From the NCBI GenBank assembly GCA_030040515.1, contig JASHTO010000147.1:1-7926 (forward strand): a stretch of DNA of 7,926 nt. Direction: 5' to 3'. This stretch comes from Terriglobia bacterium (lineage in GTDB: Bacteria; Acidobacteriota; Terriglobia; UBA7540). This document shows, piece after piece, positions 1 through 6,128 of the stretch. Position numbers and translations under genes: made by a program. The notes under the pieces were generated by a model. The model saw only the letters and a list, made by a program, of their open reading frames with translations. It ran no database searches and had not been told where the DNA came from. How positions within the stretch are numbered: the stretch's first letter is position 1; each line of letters opens with the position of its first letter.

Positions 1-194
1 TGTCTCGAACCGGATTCTACTTCAACACCGATCAGGGTTACGACGTGGGAGAACGCGTAGAAGTAGTGATGCCCTACCATCCCGATAGCGAGGGGATTCA
101 CGTTCAGGGGCTCGTGGTGCGCGTTGACAATTTCAAGGATACATATCGCAAGGGCGTGGCCATCCAACTCGCCGGAATGAAGGCCGCGGGTTAA
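1..194 (+). CDS. PilZ-domain protein, C-terminal part (5' end outside window)
   Basis: The frame starting at base 3 runs open to a TAA at 192-194 and gives 63 residues, beginning SRTGFYF and ending VAIQLAGMKAAG. The opening SxxG is the second half of the PilZ (D/N)xSxxG motif, which with an upstream RxxxR binds cyclic di-GMP. The later VGERVEVVM strand and the closing VVRVDNFKDTYRKGVAIQL strand are typical of PilZ barrels. The upstream arginine motif and any partner domain lie outside the window, so c-di-GMP binding cannot be confirmed. The family acts as c-di-GMP receptor modules in motility, secretion and exopolysaccharide control. The gene is convergent with the Spy-like gene that follows. 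PilZ assignment is fairly sure; the role is unknown. Confidence 0.8.
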   Translation, partial: SRTGFYFNTDQGYDVGERVEVVMPYHPDSEGIHVQGLVVRVDNFKDTYRKGVAIQLAGMKAAG

Positions 195-228
195 GAAAAA
201 CCGGCGCCGAAAATACGAAGCCGCCGGC

Positions 229-247
229 GGACCGGTTGAACCGGTCC
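229..247. terminator. 19-nt perfect palindrome between convergent genes, possible bidirectional terminator
   Basis: GGACCGGTTGAACCGGTCC is a perfect inverted repeat around one central base, giving a stem of about 8 bp with a 3-nt loop. It sits between the TAA of the PilZ gene (194) and the TAA of the minus-strand Spy-like gene (275), where a shared terminator is expected. No clean U tract follows on either strand (only TTTT at 255-258 on plus), so intrinsic termination is inferred and weak. Confidence 0.35.
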
Positions 248-274
248 ACCAGCGGTTTTGATGAGCTGCGGAAC

Positions 275-994
275 TTACTGGACTGGAGGTTCCTGCGGTT
301 TGGGAGCAGCGCCACCAGGGCCGCCGGGCCCACCGGGACGGTGAGGGCCACCGTGCATCATGTGCCCGCCGGGGCCGCCCATACCACGATTTTCCCTCAT
401 GGCCTTGAGCTTCTTGATTTGATCGGCGGTCAGAACGCTGCGTGCGGAGAGCATGGTTTGAACGCGCGCCTTTTCCATCTTTCCTTGCAGCGCGTTGATT
501 TGATCCATCTTCGCCATGATGGCGCTTTCATCCGGATTGTCCGCCCGCATCAGTTCGCGGAGTTCAATCCGGCGTAATTGCATGTCGGCGCGACTCTGCA
601 CGGAAGCTTTCTCCGCATCGATGCCGATCGTGTGCAATTTCGCGACCTGATCATCGGTTAGGCCCAGCGCCGTGCGCATGCGCGGATTTTCCGCCAGGCG
701 CATCATTCCGCCCCCGCGCTCGCCGAAACCGCGATGCCCGTGCATTCCCATTCGGTGCATTCCCGGCCCGCCGCCCCAGTGTTGCCGCCCAAATTGTCCA
801 TCGCGGCCTCCGTCAAATCTACGCTGGCCGTCGAACCGGTGCGGACCGTCGCCCCATTTATGCTGTCCATCGTTCATTTGGTGCTGGTCCTGTCCCGGAC
901 CTGGCGCTTGAGGGGGAGCATCCTGCGCCCAAACAATTGCCGCCCCCAATATAATCATGAGACCCAGTGTGCCCAATGCCATTTTCCTTCGCAT
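275..994 (-). CDS. Exported Spy/CpxP-like (LTxxQ) His- and Gly-rich protein
   Basis: 239 residues. Residues 1-23 form a signal peptide (MRRK, then a hydrophobic run ending VWA before QDA), so the protein should be periplasmic. Residues 25-98 are low-complexity Gln, Gly, His and Met rich. Residues 105-200 form a helical domain with two LTxxQ motifs (LTDDQ 112-116 and LTADQ 188-192), the signature of the Spy/CpxP/CnrR-like family of envelope chaperones and metal-stress sensors. The tail from about 203 is again His/Gly/Pro rich (HMMHGGPHRPGG). The His/Met clusters could bind metal; that is inference. GAGGAG at 1003-1008 lies 8 nt before the ATG and fixes the start. It is the last gene of the minus-strand envelope cluster, 140 bp after the DsbA-like gene, so it may have its own promoter. 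Family assignment is good; the client or metal is unknown. Confidence 0.82.
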   Translation of the reverse strand: MRRKMALGTLGLMIILGAAIVWAQDAPPQAPGPGQDQHQMNDGQHKWGDGPHRFDGQRRFDGGRDGQFGRQHWGGGPGMHRMGMHGHRGFGERGGGMMRLAENPRMRTALGLTDDQVAKLHTIGIDAEKASVQSRADMQLRRIELRELMRADNPDESAIMAKMDQINALQGKMEKARVQTMLSARSVLTADQIKKLKAMRENRGMGGPGGHMMHGGPHRPGGPGGPGGAAPKPQEPPVQ

Positions 995-1026
995 AAGTCA
1001 ATCTCCTCTCGTGATCTTTTTGACGG

Positions 1027-1032
1027 AGTATA
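1027..1032 (-). promoter_or_regulatory. Possible -10 box of the Spy-like gene
   Basis: On the minus strand TATACT lies about 33 bp before the ATG at 994 and 18 bp before the GAGGAG ribosome site. No good -35 hexamer stands 16-18 bp upstream, so it could be an activator-dependent or ECF-type promoter, or chance. Confidence 0.3.
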
Positions 1033-1134
1033 CCTCAGGCTCGTTACCAGTAATAGTCCCCAACATGCATATTTAACAAGAGTTTACATCGTTAGCCGGA
1101 CTTAACAATTTCAACCGTGAATGCCCACAAAGGG

Positions 1135-2013
1135 CTACTTCGCGTCTCGAAAAGCTTCGTCGATCAGCTTGAAGACTTCAGCCGTGGGGGGAGCGCCGAT
1201 GAGGATTCGCCCATTGACGTAACTCGTGGGGGTCTGCCCGACCCCCAGCGCCTCACCTTCGTTCATGTTGGCTTCGACGCGCGAAAGAGTGACGCGCGAA
1301 TCAATGCAGGCGGCGAGTTTCACGTTGTCAACTCCCGCGTCCGCGCCGTAGTGCAACAGCATGTCGCGGGCGCGGTCACCCGCAAAGCTTCCCTGGTTCT
1401 TGAAAACATCGGAGCGAAACTGCACGTATTTGGAAGGGTCCATCTGGTAAATGCACTGCGCAGCGATGGCCGCTGTGAGCGCCCAATCGTGAATGGTGAC
1501 GAGAGGAAATTCCTTGAATACCACGCGCAACTTGTCGCCGTATTTGGGGACGACCTCCGTTTCCAATTCCTCCTGCATTTTCGCGCAAACCGGGCACTCG
1601 AGGTCGGAATACTCCACCAGCGTCACGGGGGCGTTGGCCGGCCCCTGGGAAGGCTGGTCTTTCAGCGAAATCAGCCGCACGATCTCCTGCGGGGAGTCGC
1701 CGCCCAGATTGAAAATGCTGCCTTCCACGATATAGCGCAGGTTCTTGGACACAAAGAGCGGCTGCGATTGCTTCGCCTTGCCATCATCGAGCGTCACGGT
1801 GGTCTCGAAAAAATCCGGGAAGGCGCTTTCTCGTAAGTCGGTCATGGTAATCTTCACCGATTCCGGAATGTTGAAGCGCTTGCGGACATACTGCAGAACC
1901 TTGTCGCGGGCGACGGCTTGATCGGGAACCTGGGCGGCGCCAGCGGGCACGGCCGCCAGAACCGCGGCGGCAAGAACCGTGAGGGCGATATATCGCAGGG
2001 GAAGTCGAAACAT
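1135..2013 (-). CDS. Exported DsbA-like thiol:disulfide oxidoreductase (thioredoxin fold)
   Basis: 292 residues from the ATG at 2013. An AAAGGAG at 2025-2031 favours this ATG, or the TTG just before it, over a TTG at 2058. Residues 1-27 are a signal peptide (MFRLPLRY, an Ala/Val core, ending AGAA). Residues 30-115 are a small N-terminal domain I do not recognise firmly. From about 120 comes a thioredoxin-fold DSBA domain: the strand PVTLVEYSD leads to the redox motif CPVC (C140, C143), then a helical insert, then the cis-proline strand QTPTSYVNG (P262) and a C-terminal helix. Two further cysteines (C187, C236) lie in the helical part and could form a structural disulfide. The family oxidises or isomerises disulfides in exported proteins. 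The peptidase gene lies 65 bp upstream on the same strand and the Spy-like gene follows, suggesting an envelope-folding operon. Oxidase versus isomerase cannot be told from sequence. Confidence 0.88.
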   Translation of the reverse strand: MFRLPLRYIALTVLAAAVLAAVPAGAAQVPDQAVARDKVLQYVRKRFNIPESVKITMTDLRESAFPDFFETTVTLDDGKAKQSQPLFVSKNLRYIVEGSIFNLGGDSPQEIVRLISLKDQPSQGPANAPVTLVEYSDLECPVCAKMQEELETEVVPKYGDKLRVVFKEFPLVTIHDWALTAAIAAQCIYQMDPSKYVQFRSDVFKNQGSFAGDRARDMLLHYGADAGVDNVKLAACIDSRVTLSRVEANMNEGEALGVGQTPTSYVNGRILIGAPPTAEVFKLIDEAFRDAK

Positions 2014-2078
2014 CAAAGGGTCAACTCCTTTCAGTGGGTTTCGGGGAATCTGAGTCAAGGGTTGCCGGCGCGTGTTCC

Positions 2079-3446
2079 TCAGTCCTGCTTCGGCTGCTTC
2101 CCTGCCATCACCCTTTCGATTTCATCCGCGTTGCGCGGCAGCCTGCCGCTCAAAATCTCGTTCCCATCGGCAGTAATGAGAATGTCGTCTTCAATGCGCA
2201 CGCCAATTTTCTCCTCGGGAATATATATCCCGGGTTCCATGGTAATCACCATGCCGGGCTCAAGCGCGCGGGTGTAATCCACGGGATCATGAACGTTCAG
2301 TCCGATGGGATGGCTCAGTCCATGGATGAAGTACTGGCCGAGGGGCTGGCCGTGCAGGTCCTTGCCGTGCGTGTTGATGTAGTCGAAGGCAATTTCGTTC
2401 AAGCCCTTGCCCCCGCGTCGGCCGACGTATGCGCCGGGCTTCGCGGCGGCAATGGCGGCGTTCTGCGCACCCAAGACGATCTCGTAAATCTCGCGCTGCC
2501 GCGCGGTGTAGTGGCCATTGACGGGCAGGGTGCGCGTGATGTCACTCGCGTACCCACTGTATGACCCGGCCACGTCCATCACCACCAGGTCGCCGTCTTG
2601 CATCTGGTGCGAGTCTTCATCGTAATGCAGCACCGTGGAGTAGAATCCCGAACCCACAATGGGCGGATAAGACGGCCATTCACATCCGCGACGCTCAAAT
2701 TCGTATTTCATCAGCGCGGCAATCTGGTATTCCCAAACGCCCGGCTTCACTGCGCGCATGGCAGCAAAGTGCGCTTCCACCGAGGCGTCCACGGCCTTGC
2801 GAATCAGGGCGATTCCTCCGGGCGTCTTCACCGCGCGCATCCGGCCAATGTTCAGGCGAATGTCCGTGACCGGAATGTTGGGCGCCATTTCGTGCAGCTT
2901 TTTCACGGTGGCCGTCACGAAGCAATCCTCGCCGCTTTCAGGCTGCGTCGTGAGCTCCGTGTAAATGCGTGGAAAGTTTTTCAGCGCCTGCTGAAGGTCG
3001 GCATTGAATTCTGCGGTGTCACGAACCGTGGGGAAGCCGGTGCGCGCGGGAGCGTCCGGGTCGTCGGGCGCGAGCTTCGGCCCCGTCCATCGTTCCTGTC
3101 CGCGGTTGTGCGCCGGAATGTAGAGGATTTCCTCGGCCATCTCGGGCGCAGCGCCGGAGGGCTGAGCCTTCGGCACCAGCAGCATGATGGCGTCGGGCTC
3201 GTTCCAGCCGGTGAGGTAGTAGAACTCCTCATTCTGGCGGAAGGGAGTTACACTGGCCGCCACCTCTTCTGCGGCGTAACCATAGAGCACGATTACGCCG
3301 TCGCCCGTTTCGCGAATCAACTGCGCGCGGCGCCCGTGGAAGGCCACAAGCGGCTCGCGCTCCCAAGCTCCTGCGGCAAGCGCAGTGCACAGAATAACCG
3401 CAATGAGCAGCGAGATGCGCATCCGGTCTGGAAGCAATCGTGACAC
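2079..3446 (-). CDS. Exported Xaa-Pro aminopeptidase (PepP type, M24B)
   Basis: 455 residues from the GTG at 3446, chosen because AGGAGG (3454-3459) stands 7 nt before it; the ATG at 3422 has no ribosome site. Residues 1-27 (MSRLLPDRMR, hydrophobic core, ALAAGA) look like a signal peptide, so this copy should act outside the cytoplasm, unlike cytoplasmic E. coli PepP. Residues 30-190 match the aminopeptidase P N-terminal domain (EFYYLTGWNEPDA). From about 205 comes the pita-bread M24 domain with the full dimetal site: D291 (VVMDVAG), D302 (SDITRT), H379 (HGLSHPIG), E404 (MEPGIYIP) and E419 (RIEDD), plus second-shell H375 and H386. It releases N-terminal residues preceding proline. Length is normal for the family. 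It is the first gene of the minus-strand envelope cluster. Its leader lies in repeat copy A, beside the accessory block. Confidence 0.92.
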   Translation of the reverse strand: MSRLLPDRMRISLLIAVILCTALAAGAWEREPLVAFHGRRAQLIRETGDGVIVLYGYAAEEVAASVTPFRQNEEFYYLTGWNEPDAIMLLVPKAQPSGAAPEMAEEILYIPAHNRGQERWTGPKLAPDDPDAPARTGFPTVRDTAEFNADLQQALKNFPRIYTELTTQPESGEDCFVTATVKKLHEMAPNIPVTDIRLNIGRMRAVKTPGGIALIRKAVDASVEAHFAAMRAVKPGVWEYQIAALMKYEFERRGCEWPSYPPIVGSGFYSTVLHYDEDSHQMQDGDLVVMDVAGSYSGYASDITRTLPVNGHYTARQREIYEIVLGAQNAAIAAAKPGAYVGRRGGKGLNEIAFDYINTHGKDLHGQPLGQYFIHGLSHPIGLNVHDPVDYTRALEPGMVITMEPGIYIPEEKIGVRIEDDILITADGNEILSGRLPRNADEIERVMAGKQPKQD

Positions 3447-3467
3447 GTGAATTCCTCCTGGAAAATG

Positions 3468-3495
3468 AACGTCTAGCATACCCCCAAGGTCAAGC
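3468..3495. repeat. 28-bp direct repeat, copy A (leader of the peptidase gene)
   Basis: AACGTCTAGC through CAAGGTCAAGC is identical, in the same orientation, to 6724-6751. Similarity continues in weaker form on the left (11 of 17 positions, reaching the ribosome site of the peptidase gene) and patchily on the right. On the minus strand the repeat contains TTGACC (3488-3493) and TATGCT (3475-3480), 7 bp apart. TATGCT is well placed to be the -10 box of the peptidase gene, giving a leader of about 22 nt, but TTGACC is then too close to be its -35 box. The two copies bound the accessory region. Confidence 0.85.
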
Positions 3496-3555
3496 ACCGA
3501 CGCGCCCGCGCGGGTAGTGTCCTAAATGTGTGCTGCCGCGTCCTTGTTCACGGAT

Positions 3556-3584
3556 TTGACTTTCGAGTTTATTTCGCCTATCAT
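3556..3584 (+). promoter_or_regulatory. Sigma-70-type promoter of the membrane protein/M78 protease operon
   Basis: TTGACT at 3556-3561 and TATCAT at 3579-3584 are separated by exactly 17 bp in a locally A+T-rich stretch. Transcription would begin near 3591, about 37 nt before the ATG at 3628. This makes an earlier in-frame ATG at 3526 unlikely as the start. The promoter is divergent from the peptidase gene. Confidence 0.6.
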
Positions 3585-3627
3585 TATCTTGCGAAGAGAA
3601 AGAGATATCCTGCTATATTGCTCCCTC

Positions 3628-3987
3628 ATGTGTGAGGCGCTCCCAGCCGGCATAACCCTCGAAGGCTGGATCACGATTATGCTGGCGGGAATCACGCTGA
3701 TGGTAGCGATTCTGGCTGTCATGATTGGAGTTGCCGCAATATGGGGCTGCAACTCGCTTAAAGAAGAGGTGATCAGAGCATCCAGAAATACTGCCGAAGA
3801 GGTGTGCAAAGGCGACACAATAGCTTCTATGATCAAGGCACACGTTACGCTGCTCGTTGACCAGCATGTGAGGGAATCTAACATCTCGGAAAGAATCGTA
3901 GAGGCATACCGGCGCAAAGAGGAAGCATCAAAGTTGACCGAAGGGAAAAGCGTTGGAGAGACCTATCCGGGAGGTGAAACGTCATGA
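3628..3987 (+). CDS. Small single-pass membrane protein with helical tail, coupled to M78 protease
   Basis: 119 residues from the ATG at 3628. I do not recognise a family. After a short N-terminus, residues 15-39 (WITIMLAGITLMVAI and onward) form one strong membrane helix. Residues 42-115 are charged and probably helical (SLKEEVIRAS, NISERIVEAYRRKEEASKL), a possible coiled coil or docking tail. The frame is open back to an ATG at 3526, but the promoter at 3556-3584 lies inside that extension. The chosen ATG has no close Shine-Dalgarno sequence (only AGAGA near 3600-3605), so the start is uncertain. The stop overlaps the start of the next gene as ATGA (3984-3987), which points to translational coupling. 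Base composition is lower in GC than the flanking core genes. I infer a membrane anchor, sensor or substrate of the protease. Confidence 0.68.
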   Translation: MCEALPAGITLEGWITIMLAGITLMVAILAVMIGVAAIWGCNSLKEEVIRASRNTAEEVCKGDTIASMIKAHVTLLVDQHVRESNISERIVEAYRRKEEASKLTEGKSVGETYPGGETS

Positions 3988-4466
3988 ACTCTAATTCACA
4001 GAAATTGACTCCTGGCCAAGTGATTCTTCGCCATCAGGCGAAAGCTCCAGTTGACGTCACATCCATTGCAAATGAGCTTGGAATAAACGTATGGGAGATG
4101 GTTTTACCGGAAGGAATCTCGGGGAAAATCTTTAAAGACCCTCTAAATGGTGGCGAAAGCGGATACAGTATCGGAGTTAATAAGTCGGAGTGGTACCTTC
4201 GCAAGCGGTTTACCTTGGCTCATGAAATTGCGCATTTTATCCTTCATCGCGACCAAATCGGCGATGAACTGACAGATGACGCGATGTACAGGAGTGGATT
4301 ACCTACCCGCGAGGAAGCTCAAGCGAATCGCCTCGCTGCGGACATACTCATGCCTGCCCACCTAATTTTGCGCCTTAAAGCGAGTGGATGTGATTCACCC
4401 TCAAAGATGGCTGATGCACTCCAAGTTTCAGAGGAAGCAATGAAAATAAGGCTCAGCTACTTATAA
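3984..4466 (+). CDS. ImmA/IrrE family (M78) metallopeptidase
   Basis: 160 residues. The N-terminal helical part (residues 9-40) has the PVDVTSIANELGINV pattern common in this family. The zinc site is complete: RFTLAHEIAHFILH carries HEIAH at 80-84, and E111 in EAQANRLAADILMP is the usual third ligand. The C-terminus (residues 125-160) is the short helical end of single-domain members. GGGAGGTGA (about 3969-3977) is a good ribosome site, and the start overlaps the upstream stop. Known relatives cleave a DNA-binding repressor: ImmA cuts ImmR of ICEBs1, and IrrE/PprI cuts DdrO in Deinococcus. Here no HTH domain is fused and no HTH gene is adjacent; the partner is a membrane protein instead. Its role in stress, mobile-element or toxin-antitoxin control is inference. 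Family and active site are clear. Confidence 0.9.
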   Translation: MNSNSQKLTPGQVILRHQAKAPVDVTSIANELGINVWEMVLPEGISGKIFKDPLNGGESGYSIGVNKSEWYLRKRFTLAHEIAHFILHRDQIGDELTDDAMYRSGLPTREEAQANRLAADILMPAHLILRLKASGCDSPSKMADALQVSEEAMKIRLSYL

Positions 4467-4503
4467 AATCTCTGCCAGTTCCCAAGTGTGGTCACTGTTT
4501 CCG

Positions 4504-4535
4504 GCTTGCATCGGAGGCATCACCCGCAAGCTTTT
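4504..4535 (+). terminator. Weak candidate terminator after the M78 operon
   Basis: GCTTGC (4504-4509) can pair with GCAAGC (4526-4531), with a possible inner GG/CC pair, and TTTT follows at 4532-4535. It lies 38 nt after the protease stop codon. The loop is large and the U tract short, so confidence is low. Confidence 0.3.
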
Positions 4536-4610
4536 ATGCACGCGGCAGAAATCGTAGTAAGCGGAAGGTGTCCCAGAGATCGTTGGAGGTAAGCGGCGGT
4601 GCGATTCATT

Positions 4611-5018
4611 TTACGCTGCCTCCCTTTGCAAGGACACCGCCTTTTGATCTAAGGCTGATTTGAGCATCCACAAGTCGCGATAGCCCATGATCTTGCGGAA
4701 ATTCTGTTCGGTCATGAGCAAGGCGGCGGCCGCCCAGCGCATCATCATTTGACCGTCGCGCCAGCGGCAGACCTTGCGCGTGCGCAGACGGACGCCGCTG
4801 TGCGGGCTCTCGATCACGCTGGTCGAAACCAGGCAACGCGTCGGGCTGGGTGATACTCCCAAACGATTCACCGTGAACATCTCGGCCAAGCCTTCGCGCA
4901 AGCTCGTCGCGGCACTGGGATATTCCCGTTCCAGCCATTCCGCCTGCTTCTCCAGCCTCGCCATGCCTTCCTTCGCGGGCAGTCGAAAGGCCGCGCGCAG
5001 GGCTGCTTTGCGCCCGCA
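4611..5018 (-). pseudogene. IS256/Mutator-type transposase, C-terminal remnant
   Basis: The minus-strand frame ending at TAA 4611-4613 gives about 134 residues that read like the C-terminal third of Mutator/IS256 transposases: LEKQAEWLEREYPSAATSL, REGLAEMFTVNRLG, STSVIESPHSGVRLRTRK, CRWRDGQMMMRWAAAALL and FRKIMGYRDLWMLKSAL. The glutamate in VIES probably corresponds to the third residue of the DDE triad; the two aspartates and the N-terminal two thirds are missing. Homology seems to stop near 5013-5018, where sequence for a signal peptide in another frame begins. The family normally has about 400 residues, so this piece cannot act alone. No terminal inverted repeats were found on either side. 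It marks past transposition and deletion in the accessory block. Confidence 0.78.
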
Positions 5019-5088
5019 GCATGGAGGCCAGCTCCATCGTGAGCAGGAGAATCACACCCGCCAGGAGTTTTCTCATCATGGTTTTCAT
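5008..5088 (-). pseudogene. 5' fragment of an exported-protein gene, cut by the transposase remnant
   Basis: An ATG at 5088 is preceded at 6 nt by GGGAGG (5095-5100) and encodes MKTMMRKLLAGVILLLTMEL followed by ASMLRAQ, a convincing signal peptide. Soon after AQ the DNA becomes transposase-derived in a different frame. The ORF continues to 4606 (160 residues in all), but everything after about residue 27 is a frame-shifted translation of the transposase. I take it as the start of a secreted protein gene truncated by the insertion. A small expressed secreted chimera cannot be excluded. Confidence 0.5.
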
Positions 5089-5100
5089 CTTCGGCCTCCC

Positions 5101-5593
5101 ATGCTACTGACCGTTACCCAAACCCCAGCACAGGTGAGAGGAGTTCCTCAGTTAACAGTTTCCTCTCCAGCTTTTCCTCCATCCGTCGTGCGCCTCGCCT
5201 CGTTGCAAATACGCTGGGCATGCTTCCATGCCACGAACTGCGGAGCAAGGTCAACCAGCTACGCGCTTTCCCGGTCTGTCGATCTCCAACAAGGCAGAGA
5301 TACAAATGGCGATCATTGCCAACCGGACGACGCCAGCAATCCCTGATTACACATCTGCATCGCCCCCATGCATGCCTTCGAAGACCCGCGGCAAATAGAC
5401 GAGAAGCCATTTCAAAACCCCATGGAACTCATTGCATTAGTTAGCCGAACCCAATTGATCTTCGAGGATGGGCAGAAGTCAATCGTTAAGCCCTTTATTT
5501 TCAATAGGAGCCTGTACGCTGATTCTGTCGCTCGTCTTCGGTTGAGTCAATGGCCCTCGTTTCAAGGTGCTACAGAGGGTTTTGAAAAGGTTT
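5101..5593. other. About 490 bases with no convincing gene
   Basis: Short frames exist on both strands: plus 5368-5610 (80 codons), plus 5220-5444 and minus 5114-5410. None has a good ribosome site or a recognisable protein family, and they overlap one another. Base composition is mixed. No tRNA-like cloverleaf or tandem repeat was seen. I read it as degraded DNA in the accessory block, probably with the upstream region of the broken exported gene at its left edge. Confidence 0.45.
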
Positions 5594-6055
5594 CTAGTCT
5601 CTCAACCTAAACCGCTCGGCGATAAGTTGACGCGCTTTAGCGCCAGTCCCCTTTCCCACCAATGCACCACCCTCCCAAATACCAACGACAGGCGTCTGAA
5701 ATACCTCACCGATTCCGGGAATACGGTCCTCGAAATCCCGCATGTTTGTGCAAGCCATTATGTCAAATAGTTGAACCAACTCACCGTACTTCGGCCTGTC
5801 TTCGCTCAAAGCATCCATCAGCGTATCGACGAGTTCCAAATCCGGAAGAGAATAAGGAGCAATGCCAAGTACGACTCTACTGCCAACGCCTGGGTCTTGG
5901 CCCAGTGGGTGCCACATGGATATAGGGCTTCCTGCCAGACAGGCCGACAGCCTCGTGCGAATGTAGGCCGCTTGCTCTCCCGGCGGAAACCGCTTAGCTT
6001 CTTCAAACAATCGGACAGTCTTCATGGCAGCGGCCGACAGAAAGGCGTCAGGCAC
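5594..6055 (-). CDS. Hypothetical protein, probably soluble, tentative thioredoxin-like C-terminus
   Basis: 153 residues from a GTG at 6055; GGGGAAGG (6066-6073) stands 10 nt upstream. An ATG at 6024 would give a 142-residue form (MKTVRLFEEAKRF) but lacks a ribosome site. I do not recognise the family. No signal peptide or membrane helix is visible. The N-terminal part is helical (FEEAKRFPPGEQAAYIRTRL); a central hydrophobic strand (SRVVLGIAPYSLPDLELVD) follows; the end, QTPVVGIWEGGALVGKGTG, resembles the cis-proline hairpin of thioredoxin-like folds, but no CxxC motif is present, so this is a weak analogy. The GTG start falls inside a REP-like palindrome. The gene lies 73 bp after a membrane-protein gene on the same strand, so the two may be co-transcribed. 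Confidence 0.55.
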   Translation of the reverse strand: MPDAFLSAAAMKTVRLFEEAKRFPPGEQAAYIRTRLSACLAGSPISMWHPLGQDPGVGSRVVLGIAPYSLPDLELVDTLMDALSEDRPKYGELVQLFDIMACTNMRDFEDRIPGIGEVFQTPVVGIWEGGALVGKGTGAKARQLIAERFRLRD

Positions 6056-6097
6056 CTTTTAGCAGCCTTCCCCGATGCCGCACTCCTGACACCTTTT
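6041..6097. repeat. REP-like pair of AAAGGTG/CTGACACCTTT half-palindromes
   Basis: On plus, 6041-6059 (AAAGGCGTCAGGCACCTTT) can fold as a 7-bp stem (one G-U pair) with a 5-nt loop. About 25 nt further, TCCTGACACCTTTT (6084-6097) repeats its right half, and another CACCTTTT follows near 6100-6107. From general knowledge, CTGACACCTTT palindromes are dispersed repeats in several bacterial phyla and may be linked to RAYT (Y1) transposases; none is in the window. The element spans the gap between the two hypothetical genes and enters the start of the downstream one. Confidence 0.5.
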
Positions 6098-6128
6098 TTC
6101 ACCTTTTGCCTCCTTGCGTGCATACGAT

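Noticed and set aside
1117..1836. Long plus-strand ORF opposite the DsbA-like gene (239 codons)
   Set aside because: Antisense shadow in GC-rich coding DNA; the minus frame has a signal peptide, CPVC motif and cis-proline strand.
2014..2058. 15-residue extension of the DsbA-like protein from a TTG at 2058
   Set aside because: The AAAGGAG at 2025-2031 lies inside that extension and points to the ATG at 2013 (or the TTG one codon before), which begins directly with the signal peptide.
2598..3443. Long plus-strand ORF opposite the peptidase gene (281 codons)
   Set aside because: Antisense shadow; the minus frame carries the complete M24 metal site.
3447..3497. 17-residue N-terminal extension of the peptidase from an ATG at 3497
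   Set aside because: It would be translated from the repeated leader element; the GTG at 3446 has an ideal AGGAGG at 7 nt and gives a normal signal peptide.
3505..3514. Palindrome CCCGCGCGGG next to repeat copy A
   Set aside because: Ten bases of pure G/C in GC-rich DNA with no loop or U tract; too likely by chance to call an operator or terminator.
3526..3627. 34-residue N-terminal extension of the small membrane protein
   Set aside because: A good sigma-70 promoter (3556-3584) lies within it, so an mRNA from that promoter would not contain the upstream ATG.
4467..4610. Search for the terminal inverted repeat of the IS256-type element
   Set aside because: No sequence here has a matching inverted partner beyond 5018; the other end of the element appears deleted.
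5368..5610. 80-codon plus-strand ORF in the gene-poor stretch
   Set aside because: No ribosome site at the first or second ATG, no recognisable domain, and it overlaps the end of the convergent hypothetical gene.
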